The position numbers and the translations under genes were made by a program. A stretch of DNA of 52,788 nt, taken from positions 1 through 52,788 of the IMG/VR virus record IMGVR_UViG_3300022707_001565; one strand, written 5' to 3'. The stretch's first letter is position 1; every line of letters begins with the position of its first letter. Below are positions 14,462-22,036 of this stretch, piece after piece. The notes under the pieces were generated by a model. It was not told the origin of the DNA. It ran no database searches and was given only the letters and a program-made list of their open reading frames with translations. The stretch is from a virus.

Positions 14462-14748
14462 TGATTAAATTATTATGCATCAATGACTATTTCCCTAGCA
14501 ATTGCGACAGACCGTGGATGCCAATAGAAGGGGGAATATACACTGCATCAATTATAAAAGGCAGGCAGGTTACATTAATTGAAGATGAACTTATCGAACG
14601 ACCTGGAAAGTCAGATAGCGTTGGACGCATAGCATTCCATAATGGTCGCTGGCCATTCAGATCCAACCGTTTTGTCGATATTACAACTATTGCTAAATCT
14701 GAATCACACGCAGCTTATGCACAAGAGAAAATAAAATCTGATGTCTGA
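14461..14748 (+). CDS. Hypothetical protein, 95 aa
   Basis: Begins MIKLLCINDYFPSNCDRPWM. A beta-rich small domain with GGIYTASIIKGRQVTLIEDE suggests an SH3-like barrel, as often seen in small phage proteins; no family confirmed. The stop overlaps the next start by 8 bases. Confidence 0.6.
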   Translation: MIKLLCINDYFPSNCDRPWMPIEGGIYTASIIKGRQVTLIEDELIERPGKSDSVGRIAFHNGRWPFRSNRFVDITTIAKSESHAAYAQEKIKSDV

Positions 14749-15025
14749 CACGTTGCGTGGGCATCCTATTTATCAAGACGATAATGGTGATTTTAGATTC
14801 TGTGATGATGATACATTAACGGTTGAAAACTGGTTTAATAGACCGTGTGGGCATTGCGGAAAGTATGGAAACAGTAACACGGGGTTGCCCGATCCATGCT
14901 TGGGTGTCTTAGATGGCGTCACGAATGCATGCTGTGGCCATGGAGATCCTGGCCAGGCATATATTTGTTTTGAGAATGGACTTAGAATAGAAGGATTTAA
15001 AATAGATAGCAAAAGGATTAAATAA
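14741..15025 (+). CDS. Conserved-type Cys-rich phage protein, 94 aa
   Basis: Starts MSDTLRGHPIYQDDNGDFRF and has RPCGHCGKYGN, DPCLGVLDGVTNACCGHG and a final FENGLRIEGF. This arrangement of CGHCG, PCLG and ACCGHG recurs in many phage and prophage small proteins of unknown role. It probably binds zinc. One base before the next start. Confidence 0.65.
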   Translation: MSDTLRGHPIYQDDNGDFRFCDDDTLTVENWFNRPCGHCGKYGNSNTGLPDPCLGVLDGVTNACCGHGDPGQAYICFENGLRIEGFKIDSKRIK

Positions 15026-15511
15026 ATGAAAATTGAAATCAGCAACACCAATTTTCATAATGAAGATAAGACTAAGCAATGGAAACAATATCTGGTTAGT
15101 ATAACTGATCGTAACGAAATAATGAATTGCAAAGAGAAGCGTACATTCTGGCTTAATGGCCCTGATGAGATGCGACAGTTGGCAAATGGATTATTAAAAA
15201 AGGCTGAAGAATTAGACCCAATAACTGAACTTCTATCCCCAACAACTAAAGCCCTACAGAATATACATGAAAATAACGCAGCAATTATTGCAGCAAGCGA
15301 ACAGGATGCAGTCCTAAGAACAGGCGCTGGCCATATGGCAGTAAAACTAAAACCAGTTATGCGCCCCAAAAACAGATCCAGAGGTTTGCTTGCACAAATA
15401 AATAATTCAAATGATCTTGGAAAGCAGCGTCTTGTATTAAACACAGATATGCATGGCAGCTCATGCATTAAACTGCTTGATGCACACAACAATTTAATAG
15501 GATACATCTAA
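15026..15511 (+). CDS. Hypothetical protein, 161 aa
   Basis: Begins MKIEISNTNFHNEDKTKQWK. No recognised motif. The N-terminal half looks like a beta domain, the centre is a helix-rich Ala/Glu region and the end (LVLNTDMHGSSCIKLLDAHN) is again beta-like. Overlaps the next start by one base. Confidence 0.6.
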   Translation: MKIEISNTNFHNEDKTKQWKQYLVSITDRNEIMNCKEKRTFWLNGPDEMRQLANGLLKKAEELDPITELLSPTTKALQNIHENNAAIIAASEQDAVLRTGAGHMAVKLKPVMRPKNRSRGLLAQINNSNDLGKQRLVLNTDMHGSSCIKLLDAHNNLIGYI

Positions 15512-16215
15512 TGGCCAAAACAAGAGAATTAATTATCCCTGTGCTTGATGATATTATGAGTGATTTTGATCGCTATTACATTAGGCACCCAACTGCGGAT
15601 GGTAAAAAGCCTGAGCCATATTTATTATTGAGTGAACATGATTTTTGTAGGCTACGCATAGAAGCGCGCTCTGCATTTGTGCAACAAGTTCATGATGAAT
15701 ATAATATGAAAGCACAAGAGTTCAATGGGTATAAAATCCTGAGAACTAGCAAACGGGTCGAACCACAAATGGTAATTAAATGCCCTAGCTATACCGAAAG
15801 AGGCAGGAGTGTTAATATTAAAATAGAAGGCAGTTTGTGGCCAACGCAAAGCGCCATGAAACAATTTGCAAAGGCTGTTGGCGAAATTGATCCAGAGAAA
15901 TATGAACTGGACCCTCCCAACATCAGACCAGATAGACAGAATAACCTAGCTAAATATCCAACGGATAAAAACTTTCTTGAGATGGTAGATAAAGAAAAGA
16001 AAGCCAAAACTACTGAAATAATATCTGGTGGGCACCGTGGTGGCAAAACAGCCAAAATCCAGCAACACAGAGATGAAATTAAAAAATCAATATCCAATCG
16101 CTTCAGATCTATACTAGACAAAACGAAAAACAAAGTACCAAAGCAGCCCCCGTGGTGGGTCCGTATGCTCAAGCTCAAACACAAAAAGAAACATGAGGAC
16201 AATTACGACAAATGA
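15511..16215 (+). CDS. Hypothetical protein with P-loop-like segment, 234 aa
   Basis: Begins MAKTRELIIPVLDDIMSDFD. Near residue 177 the stretch SGGHRGGKTAK formally fits G-x4-G-K-T, but the surroundings are hydrophilic with no beta strand before it and no visible Walker B, so nucleotide binding is doubtful. The C-terminus is strongly basic (MLKLKHKKKHEDNYDK). No family recognised. Last gene before promoter-like element 3. Confidence 0.6.
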   Translation: MAKTRELIIPVLDDIMSDFDRYYIRHPTADGKKPEPYLLLSEHDFCRLRIEARSAFVQQVHDEYNMKAQEFNGYKILRTSKRVEPQMVIKCPSYTERGRSVNIKIEGSLWPTQSAMKQFAKAVGEIDPEKYELDPPNIRPDRQNNLAKYPTDKNFLEMVDKEKKAKTTEIISGGHRGGKTAKIQQHRDEIKKSISNRFRSILDKTKNKVPKQPPWWVRMLKLKHKKKHEDNYDK

Positions 16216-16235
16216 CCATCAGCCTTAATTAATAC

Positions 16236-16262
16236 TTTACTTTCAAATCAACCCGCTACCCT
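16236..16262 (+). promoter_or_regulatory. Promoter-like element 3 (TTTACTTT-N13-TACCCT)
   Basis: TTTACTTT at 16236-16243, then 13 bases, then TACCCT at 16257-16262. The upstream 17 bases AATTAATACTTTACTTT (16227-16243) recur exactly at 24833-24849. It sits in the 75-base gap before the gene at 16291. Confidence 0.5.
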
Positions 16263-16290
16263 AGGTAGCTCACCCAAAAAGGAATAAAAG

Positions 16291-16920
16291 ATGACAACCG
16301 CATTAATAGAGCCTGACCAGGCTAAAGTTGCACAGCAAATTAGAAAGCCAACAAAGAAACAGGCAGTATTAGCCGCATTGCTCCGCTATAAAGCAAAGCA
16401 AGAGGATAAGTTGGATGCGATTGAAGCAAAAAATACGCCACTCATAAAAGAATTGAAGAAAGAACGATCTTTAAAAGAAAATGAATTGGCAGAATTAATT
16501 ATTGCAACAGCTAAGAAAATGGGATTCACCTTAAAGAAATCAGATATTACAATTGATGCAAATTATTATAATCCTATTAAATTCAGCAAGACTAAAGATG
16601 GATATAGATTAGAGTCACATACCTATATGGATGGCTGGAAAGGCACTGAAGAATTTAAACGATTAAAAGCGCTTCAAAAAATTGAGAAGGATGCAGAAAA
16701 ACTACAAGATGAAATTGATAATGTTGAAAATAATTTAAGCGCAGACCACCTTGATGATGTTCGCAGAAGATTAGGTCTACACATGAGTGGCACTCAGGAA
16801 TATTCAGACATGCAAGTAGCTACTGCACTGTTAGAAGATAAAGCAACATCACAAAGTATTGATGCAGTCTTAAAATCTTTATCTGGGGAGCATGATACGC
16901 TTGGCATTGCACTTAAGTAA
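16291..16920 (+). CDS. Coiled-coil hypothetical protein, 209 aa
   Basis: Start set by AAAGGAATAAAAG. Residues about 30-75 and 125-155 are heptad-like, Lys/Glu-rich helices (LIKELKKERSLKENELAELI; IEKDAEKLQDEIDNVENNL). Between them lies a small beta part (ITIDANYYNPIKFSKTKDGY). Probably an oligomer. No family recognised. First gene after promoter-like element 3. Its end overlaps a 47-residue gene. Confidence 0.65.
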   Translation: MTTALIEPDQAKVAQQIRKPTKKQAVLAALLRYKAKQEDKLDAIEAKNTPLIKELKKERSLKENELAELIIATAKKMGFTLKKSDITIDANYYNPIKFSKTKDGYRLESHTYMDGWKGTEEFKRLKALQKIEKDAEKLQDEIDNVENNLSADHLDDVRRRLGLHMSGTQEYSDMQVATALLEDKATSQSIDAVLKSLSGEHDTLGIALK

Positions 16921-17035
16921 TATCGCTGTTGGACTCTATCACACACAGGGTCAGGTTACGTTCACCGACTGGGACAGAACAGGTCAGCCAAAAAGCAAGA
17001 AACATGGTGGCAGTATTAAAGGAATAAAAGATTGA
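16892..17035 (+). CDS. Small hypothetical protein, 47 aa
   Basis: Reads from ATG 16892 (GGGGAGC just upstream; in-frame TTG codons at 16901 and 16907 are alternatives) across the whole 111-base gap to TGA 17033-17035. That stop overlaps the TTG start of the next gene as TTGA. The product ends YHTQGQVTFTDWDRTGQPKS plus KKHGGSIKGIKD, a normal-looking composition. The exact fit into the gap supports it; the start is uncertain. Confidence 0.5.
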   Translation: MIRLALHLSNIAVGLYHTQGQVTFTDWDRTGQPKSKKHGGSIKGIKD

Positions 17036-17331
17036 ACCCAAAGCGCAGAATAAGCAAAGCAACATTTATTTGCAGGCATTTACTGCGCAGTGGGAAGTTT
17101 TACTATAACATTTATCAAGGGCAAGATGGAATATATTTTAGCGATCCAGAAACATTTAACTGTGAGGACTTAACTGAATTAAAAATAAACATTAACAATA
17201 AAAAGAATATCAGCATGACTGGAGGCGAGCATTTTAAGCGCATGCAGGAATGCCAATCCAACCAAATCAAACTCCAACAGATAAAGGACAATCCAAATGT
17301 TGAACCAATTACGAAAACCAAACGTCGATAG
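17032..17331 (+). CDS. Hypothetical protein with TTG start, 99 aa
   Basis: The conserved leader AAAGGAATAAAAGA stands directly before TTG 17032, so an unusual TTG start is favoured. Begins (M)NPKRRISKATFICRHLLRSG. Basic N-terminus, beta-like middle (FYYNIYQGQDGIYFSDPETF) and a helical C-terminus. No family recognised. Overlaps the MazG gene by 35 bases. Confidence 0.6.
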   Translation: MNPKRRISKATFICRHLLRSGKFYYNIYQGQDGIYFSDPETFNCEDLTELKININNKKNISMTGGEHFKRMQECQSNQIKLQQIKDNPNVEPITKTKRR

Positions 17332-17863
17332 ATGCCTCGAAGTATTCCACGATTCGCTTGAGGAATGGTCAGTGTCTGACTGGGCATGCGCTGCTGCAGG
17401 CGAATGTGGCGAAGTGTGTGACGCTGTTAAGAAATTAAGGCGATTGGAAACAGGCGCACCAAATAAGGAAACAGACCCATATGATATTGAAACTGCTGTT
17501 AAGGCAATTGGGGAAGAAATTGCAGACACTATTATCTATTTGGATTTATTGGCTGCTCGATTAAACATTGATTTAGATTGGGCAATCCAAGAAAAATTCA
17601 ACGCAGTGTCCAAGCGATTAAATAGCAAAGTATTTATTGACACATCCCCTGAAGAAGAAAAATCAAAAGATTATCTGGTTTGGGATTGTAAAATTGTCAT
17701 CCCTATTGATTCAGACACGCCAAGCGGATTTGATGCACCGCCAAGATCTGCCGCATGCGCGGCAGTAGAAGCGGCAGGCTTTGAAGTGCTTGGTTGTTTC
17801 TCTGGCTGGAATGGCAATTTAGAAAAAAGGGAATTACAGGTCTTAGAAAGCAATCCATTGTGA
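17297..17863 (+). CDS. MazG-like nucleotide pyrophosphohydrolase with C-terminal extension, 188 aa
   Basis: Residues about 20-108 are a MazG-type helical bundle: WACAAAGECGEVCDAVKKLR supplies the E-x2-E metal-binding pair (Glu36, Glu39), and AIGEEIADTIIYLDLLAARL the E-E-x2-D set (Glu73, Glu74, Asp77). The enzyme hydrolyses (d)NTPs or an alarmone-type nucleotide to monophosphate and PPi. Residues 115-188 form a second, unrecognised small domain (DYLVWDCKIVIPIDSDTPSG, then an Ala-rich helix). RBS AAAGGACAATCCAA. Substrate unknown; dNTP sanitation or ppGpp control are the usual proposals. Confidence 0.8.
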   Translation: MLNQLRKPNVDRCLEVFHDSLEEWSVSDWACAAAGECGEVCDAVKKLRRLETGAPNKETDPYDIETAVKAIGEEIADTIIYLDLLAARLNIDLDWAIQEKFNAVSKRLNSKVFIDTSPEEEKSKDYLVWDCKIVIPIDSDTPSGFDAPPRSAACAAVEAAGFEVLGCFSGWNGNLEKRELQVLESNPL

Positions 17864-18108
17864 AAGCAGTCAAATTCCCCCAAGCCAATAAAATATTAAC
17901 AGCACCTGCAGGCAAAGAAAAAGAAGTATATGATTTGCATGTCTGCCAGACAGAGGATTCTAATGGCCAGACTGTTGTTATATCCTGCTTTGAATTAGAT
18001 GATGATGATTTAATAAACTTAAATTTGAATCGCAAATTATATCTAAGCTTCCATGGCACTACCCACCCACCTGTTGCAATTTATTGTGAAGATCCATGGA
18101 AGGAATAA
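17860..18108 (+). CDS. Hypothetical protein, 82 aa (GTG start)
   Basis: GTG 17860 overlaps the MazG stop as GTGA and is preferred to an upstream in-frame ATG inside MazG. Begins (M)KAVKFPQANKILTAPAGKEK; a small beta protein with an acidic DLHVCQTEDSNGQTVVISCF core and ELDDDDL. No family recognised. Overlaps the next start by one base. Confidence 0.55.
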   Translation: MKAVKFPQANKILTAPAGKEKEVYDLHVCQTEDSNGQTVVISCFELDDDDLINLNLNRKLYLSFHGTTHPPVAIYCEDPWKE

Positions 18109-18749
18109 TGCCCAATAAACCTGTAGCAACAGACACAATCCACGAGCAGCAAACAATAGGCGAAATACCAAATCACCTGCTCGATTATCCTATTAAAAAT
18201 GCCGCAGCATCCCGACCTTTGATTGGGGAAATTGCAGAAGATTTTGCAATGAGTCTTTACACTTGCAATGTGCGACGATTGCGAGTTAATAGTGGGCGCA
18301 TATGCCCTGATATTAAATTAGGTGATGACGCATATGCAGAAGTAAAAGCAATTGGTCAAGGTGGCGCATCTCATTTATTTAAAACACGTATAGAAAAATA
18401 TCATACATTCATGAATAGTAAAGTTTCACCGCGCATAGAATATGTTTATATATTTCATGATGCAAAATGGGAGCAGGATGACACTAGGGATTCAATGCGC
18501 CATAAAGTTATAGAATCTATTTACCGTGTTTTATTTATTGATGCGAAAAAGTTGCATCAAGTTGTCCTTTTTCTGCCTGAGAAGAAATTTAATATTAAAG
18601 GCAGGCCTGAATTGGATAAAGGGTATAGGCTGACCAAGAATATAATGAACGTGATGTGGGCTTTATCTGAACGCTCGTACACACAAAAGAAATATATTTA
18701 TACTGCTTATAGATCCATGAACAATTTGCCAATAGGATTAATCCAATGA
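18108..18749 (+). CDS. Putative PD-(D/E)XK-type nuclease, 213 aa
   Basis: ATG 18108 follows GAAGGAATA and is preferred to the ATG 12 bases upstream. A plausible nuclease core is visible: Glu41 in GEIAEDFAM, Asp68 in CPDIKLGDD and Glu78-x-Lys80 in YAEVKAIG, with a following HLFKTRIEKY helix. Length and spacing fit a restriction-endonuclease-like fold. Target unknown: host DNA degradation, recombination or branch cleavage are options. Family not confirmed. Confidence 0.5.
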   Translation: MPNKPVATDTIHEQQTIGEIPNHLLDYPIKNAAASRPLIGEIAEDFAMSLYTCNVRRLRVNSGRICPDIKLGDDAYAEVKAIGQGGASHLFKTRIEKYHTFMNSKVSPRIEYVYIFHDAKWEQDDTRDSMRHKVIESIYRVLFIDAKKLHQVVLFLPEKKFNIKGRPELDKGYRLTKNIMNVMWALSERSYTQKKYIYTAYRSMNNLPIGLIQ

Positions 18750-19117
18750 GTGCAAAAACCAAAAAAATAACCAAGCACCAATTCGATTTCTTTCAGGACT
18801 GCTGCTATGAATACATTGAAAAATTTGGATGCAAACAATATGAAGTTGAGATAAAAAAGGCTAAGCTGGATGGCCAATGCGCCCGTGTTAAAGTATCGCA
18901 GGGCGGTGCGTGGGCTAACATAGAAATTAATCAGGATATGACAATTCCTGTAGGGCAAACTATAAATGAATATCTGCGAGTCACTGCATTACATGAATGT
19001 TTGCATATATTATTATCTAATTATCGCATGCTTTCCGAATGTCGTTTTAATGTTGATGGTGAAGATGTTAGCTCTGAAGAAGAAAAGATTATAAGAGTCT
19101 TGGAGAAATTATTATGA
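18746..19117 (+). CDS. Putative zinc metalloprotease-like protein (HECLH), 123 aa
   Basis: RVTALHECLHILLSNYRM at 79-96 contains HExxH (His83, Glu84, His87) in a hydrophobic helix, as in zincin active sites. The spacing from an amphipathic N-terminal part fits small SprT/IrrE-like or phage metallopeptidase-fold proteins. The third zinc ligand is uncertain; an Glu-rich segment follows. Overlaps both neighbours by ATGA. Substrate unknown. A second HExxH protein is encoded at 35894. Confidence 0.55.
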   Translation: MSAKTKKITKHQFDFFQDCCYEYIEKFGCKQYEVEIKKAKLDGQCARVKVSQGGAWANIEINQDMTIPVGQTINEYLRVTALHECLHILLSNYRMLSECRFNVDGEDVSSEEEKIIRVLEKLL

Positions 19118-19275
19118 GTGCAACTCAGAAAAGACGCAGAGAACGCCAGCGCGAATACGTGCGGCAGATAATCCAAGCCCCATGCTCAAAGTGCGGGAAA
19201 AAAGAAAAACATTTTATCCATGCCTCTTTAGGCGAACCATCATTTTATTTATGCGAGGTAGAAAATAATGACTAA
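19114..19275 (+). CDS. Small basic protein with CxxC, 53 aa
   Basis: ATG 19114 overlaps the previous stop (ATGA) and TAA 19273-19275 overlaps the next start by 8 bases. TTGGAG lies upstream. Begins MSATQKRRRERQREYVRQII and continues with PCSKCGKKEKHF, a zinc-knuckle-like pair, with later His and Cys. It could bind nucleic acid. It exactly fills a 150-base gap. Confidence 0.6.
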   Translation: MSATQKRRRERQREYVRQIIQAPCSKCGKKEKHFIHASLGEPSFYLCEVENND

Positions 19276-19693
19276 ACTATTTAGTTTTGGCTATGGCCAC
19301 TGTGCACCAAACAGATGGGTGCGAATGGAATCACGCGAAGCAATGGTTGAAGCATTTTCCATGTACTGGTACACGGAGTATGATGATACTCCAAAAAAGA
19401 TTGAAGATTTTGGCCTGTACAACATGCATGAAATATCCCTAGAGGATGCTGAAATTGCTTTTATTAAATGGCGAACCGAAAAGGTCACTAAAATGTGCAT
19501 AGAACAGCAATATAAAATAAAATATTATGATGGCGAGTCAAACGATTGTTCAGAAGAAATTGATGAAGCCAAAGGTGTTATCGCAGACTGTTTGGTAGAG
19601 CTTGGCTGGCTTTTAGAGCGAGCTAGAAAATACAATATAGAAATGCCTACAATCCCTGATACTATCCCAACTGGAGAAGCAAATGAGATATGA
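19268..19693 (+). CDS. Hypothetical protein, 141 aa
   Basis: Begins MTKLFSFGYGHCAPNRWVRM. Acidic, helical second half (DCSEEIDEAKGVIADCLVEL). No family recognised. RBS GAGGTAGAAAATA; overlaps both neighbours. Confidence 0.6.
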   Translation: MTKLFSFGYGHCAPNRWVRMESREAMVEAFSMYWYTEYDDTPKKIEDFGLYNMHEISLEDAEIAFIKWRTEKVTKMCIEQQYKIKYYDGESNDCSEEIDEAKGVIADCLVELGWLLERARKYNIEMPTIPDTIPTGEANEI

Positions 19694-19877
19694 AATAAGA
19701 AACACAAGCAATGGTAGCATCCACATGCATATTATTAATGATGATATGCAAATTGGTTTATGCTCTATTAAAGATGCATATTTTACAGAATTTATGTTGA
19801 AAGTTAGCTCTGCAGATGATGAACAACAGGTTGCTGATTTTCTTGCTGGCAATATTAAATCTTTGGATGCAGCGTAA
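19683..19877 (+). CDS. Hypothetical protein, 64 aa
   Basis: Begins MRYEIRNTSNGSIHMHIIND with GGAGAAGCAAATG 5-9 bases upstream, inside the previous gene (11-base overlap). Small alpha/beta domain ending ADDEQQVADFLAGNIKSL. The stop overlaps a possible 48-residue gene as TAATG. Confidence 0.55.
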   Translation: MRYEIRNTSNGSIHMHIINDDMQIGLCSIKDAYFTEFMLKVSSADDEQQVADFLAGNIKSLDAA

Positions 19878-20023
19878 TGGGGCCTCCAGACGAAATCCCA
19901 AACAATACCTTTCACCTATTAACAGAACCTATAATCGAAAGAGCACAGCCATGGAATCCTCCCAAGAAGTTGGCCAGCCAAAACAACCTGATGAAGAAAC
20001 GCATGAAAAATATCCCGCGATAG
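19877..20023 (+). CDS. Possible small protein, 48 aa, overlapping the next gene
   Basis: ATG 19877 shares its A with the previous stop (TAATG); TAG at 20021-20023. Begins MGPPDEIPNNTFHLLTEPII and ends basic. It covers the 73-base gap and then overlaps the 19951 gene by 73 bases in another frame. TAATG coupling and a Pro-rich but plausible composition support it; the long overlap argues for caution. Confidence 0.35.
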   Translation: MGPPDEIPNNTFHLLTEPIIERAQPWNPPKKLASQNNLMKKRMKNIPR

Positions 20024-20358
20024 AAGGCACTGTTGAAGAAACTATGTCAGAATATAATGAGCAAGAAATGATTTCATTTCCTTTGCCTGAGTGGAATACA
20101 ATCCACGCAGAATATAACGCGATGGTGGCTGAGATTGATAATCTTAAGAGCGCATTGAAAGTTTTATATCATGATGTGGAAGGCTACTTGAATTTATTCA
20201 GTCCACATATTAATAAAAGCCCACAGATATCTTTTAAATTAATAAAAGAAAAACGTGAAAGCTTAGCTAAGCGATTGGGAACACTTGGCCCACTCATCAG
20301 ACAACTCCAACATGAAAAGTTGATGGAATTAAATAAAAAGGAAAAGAAGCATGATTGA
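19951..20358 (+). CDS. Coiled-coil hypothetical protein, 135 aa
   Basis: Start ATG 19951 gives a hydrophilic N-terminus (MESSQEVGQPKQPDEETHEK). The longer in-frame reading to 19816 would run through the previous gene and add a spurious hydrophobic stretch. Residues 50-130 are helical with heptads (MVAEIDNLKSALKVLYHDVE; KLIKEKRESLAKRLGTL). No family recognised. Ribosome site weak; probably coupled to upstream translation. Confidence 0.5.
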   Translation: MESSQEVGQPKQPDEETHEKYPAIEGTVEETMSEYNEQEMISFPLPEWNTIHAEYNAMVAEIDNLKSALKVLYHDVEGYLNLFSPHINKSPQISFKLIKEKRESLAKRLGTLGPLIRQLQHEKLMELNKKEKKHD

Positions 20359-21169
20359 AGTCTATCACGAAATAGGCCCAGACACTGAGGCAGCCATCCT
20401 AGTGAAAGCATATGAGGATGCTGCAGCTATATTCATGCTGCATGTTCACAAATGCCGACAATTAATTGGTGAGCTGCTAGGGATTGATGTTGATAAAGAA
20501 AAATTGTTGGTGTCGCACAATCAGGATGAAGGAATAACCCATTTCACCTATGCTGGGTATTTAAATGATATCAAGGAATTTAATAAAGAGTGTGGCAATA
20601 TATTTGTTGATGTCCAAGGTAAAGCATTTACATGGGAAAAAGATATAGTCAAATCTCAGAATGAGGCTATTGCCCAGACTTTAAATGAAACTATCATTGG
20701 TGTTAAACATCCACCCCAATCAATGCTCTGGCCATTACTTGGACGTACAGCATTTACTATGTGCCCTGGGCCCGAAGGCGCAATTAAAGCTCCTGGGATT
20801 ATTGTTAATAGTGGTAAGGTCAGGTATATTGTTGGTAATGAATATACATTGTATGGTAAAAAAGGACATAAATTGCCGCTGATGGAAGGCATTAGACAAA
20901 TTGACCCATTACTTATTATTGAAGAAATGCTTGCTGAATATAAATCAGAACAGGAGAAAAATATGAGCATTGAATTCAAAGAGGCTGCTGCTTTTGTTAT
21001 GCACTTTGGTAAGTATGCAGGCAAATCCCTCGATCATATTGCTGAAGATGATCTTGATTATTTAGTCTGGTTATATGAAAAACGTAAAAAAGATGGTGAT
21101 GATCAGGTTCTTGATAGATTTCTTAATGATTATTTAAATGATCCAACAATTGCTAAGGACTGGCAATAA
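20351..21169 (+). CDS. Hypothetical protein with C-terminal DUF3820/ExoX-tail-like domain, 272 aa
   Basis: Two parts. Residues 1-200 begin MIEVYHEIGPDTEAAILVKA and are unrecognised. Residues 205-272 contain FGKYAGKSLDHIAEDDLDYL followed by VWLYEKR, matching the F-G-K-Y-x-G-K-x(n)-D-x-x-Y-L-x-W-L motif of DUF3820-type and exonuclease X C-terminal domains, thought to bind nucleic acid. An internal ATG at 20963 has its own strong site (CAGGAGAAAAAT), so the C-terminal domain may also be made alone. Overlaps the next start by one base. Confidence 0.6.
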   Translation: MIEVYHEIGPDTEAAILVKAYEDAAAIFMLHVHKCRQLIGELLGIDVDKEKLLVSHNQDEGITHFTYAGYLNDIKEFNKECGNIFVDVQGKAFTWEKDIVKSQNEAIAQTLNETIIGVKHPPQSMLWPLLGRTAFTMCPGPEGAIKAPGIIVNSGKVRYIVGNEYTLYGKKGHKLPLMEGIRQIDPLLIIEEMLAEYKSEQEKNMSIEFKEAAAFVMHFGKYAGKSLDHIAEDDLDYLVWLYEKRKKDGDDQVLDRFLNDYLNDPTIAKDWQ

Positions 21170-21447
21170 TGTTAACACATTGCCCTTTTTGTGATAGACT
21201 TTTAGATAATACAATGGTTAAAGTTATTGGGAGTCAAAGAAAAGTTGGGCAATTGCATTGTTCTATTCATGGACATATAGATGCAGATATTGAAGCACTA
21301 GGGACAAAACATTTAGCACTGAAAAAGATCTTTGCAAAGTATCATGAACAAACCGAAATATTTATGGGTGATAAAATATCAGATATAGAAAGAGTATTCA
21401 CGCCAGCAGAATGGGAAGCCATAGAAAGTTTAAATAATGAATCCTAA
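21169..21447 (+). CDS. Small protein with N-terminal Cys/His cluster, 92 aa
   Basis: Begins MLTHCPFCDRLLDNTMVKVI, with CPFC at 5-8 and LHCSIHGHID at about 29-38, a likely zinc ribbon. The rest is a helical acidic tail. No family recognised. One-base overlap upstream, 11-base overlap downstream. Confidence 0.6.
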   Translation: MLTHCPFCDRLLDNTMVKVIGSQRKVGQLHCSIHGHIDADIEALGTKHLALKKIFAKYHEQTEIFMGDKISDIERVFTPAEWEAIESLNNES

Positions 21448-21973
21448 TGAAACAATTAATAAATGGCTTGATGAACACAAAGCTGAATATATAACACTAC
21501 CTTACCACCATGTGCAGAAAGCTCATTATTTAATCGCGGGCGAATATGAAAAGCTAAATGCATTCCCTAGTAGAGTTGAAGCCATCGATGATTATTTAAA
21601 AGATAAGTATGAGAAAATCAAACAGGCATGCTTTGATGAGAAAATGATAACCTTATCAACAATGGCCACATTGAAAGTGCCATTGCTTGATGAATATATT
21701 AAAGGTGAAGATATTATTGGAGCCATAAATAATAATATTTATAATGCACATGGTGTCCAAGGGCAGGTATTAACAACGGATGTTGAAGATGATGCTTTTG
21801 AGTTTTTGGACAGTGCAGTCAAAAATTTGGTTGCTACCTTTATGACCCGATTTAAAATAAAAACACATGTCCATATAATGTGCCACCCAAGACAACATGC
21901 AATGGGCACAGAAGAAATGCAGGATTTTCTATTAAAGTATGAAACAAAAAAGAAGCTGGCCAGTAATGAATAA
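21437..21973 (+). CDS. Hypothetical protein, 178 aa
   Basis: Begins MNPNETINKWLDEHKAEYIT. Mixed alpha/beta, with a C-terminal His-rich stretch THVHIMCHPRQHAMG near 148-160 that could bind a metal. No family recognised. Last gene before promoter-like element 4. Confidence 0.6.
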   Translation: MNPNETINKWLDEHKAEYITLPYHHVQKAHYLIAGEYEKLNAFPSRVEAIDDYLKDKYEKIKQACFDEKMITLSTMATLKVPLLDEYIKGEDIIGAINNNIYNAHGVQGQVLTTDVEDDAFEFLDSAVKNLVATFMTRFKIKTHVHIMCHPRQHAMGTEEMQDFLLKYETKKKLASNE

Positions 21974-21980
21974 ATAATGC

Positions 21981-22007
21981 TATCTTTTCCTGCAGACTGT
22001 GTAACAT
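21981..22007 (+). promoter_or_regulatory. Promoter-like element 4 (TATCTTTT-N13-TAACAT), weak
   Basis: TATCTTTT at 21981-21988, 13 bases, then TAACAT at 22002-22007, in the 63-base gap before the gene at 22037. The poorest match in the series (two changes in the upstream box), kept because spacing and position agree. Confidence 0.35.
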
Positions 22008-22036
22008 ATTTATCCCGCTGAATAAAAGGAATTAAA

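Noticed and set aside
15511-16215. P-loop GGHRGGKT as evidence of an ATPase
   Set aside because: No flanking strand-helix pattern and no Walker B; a chance match is more likely.
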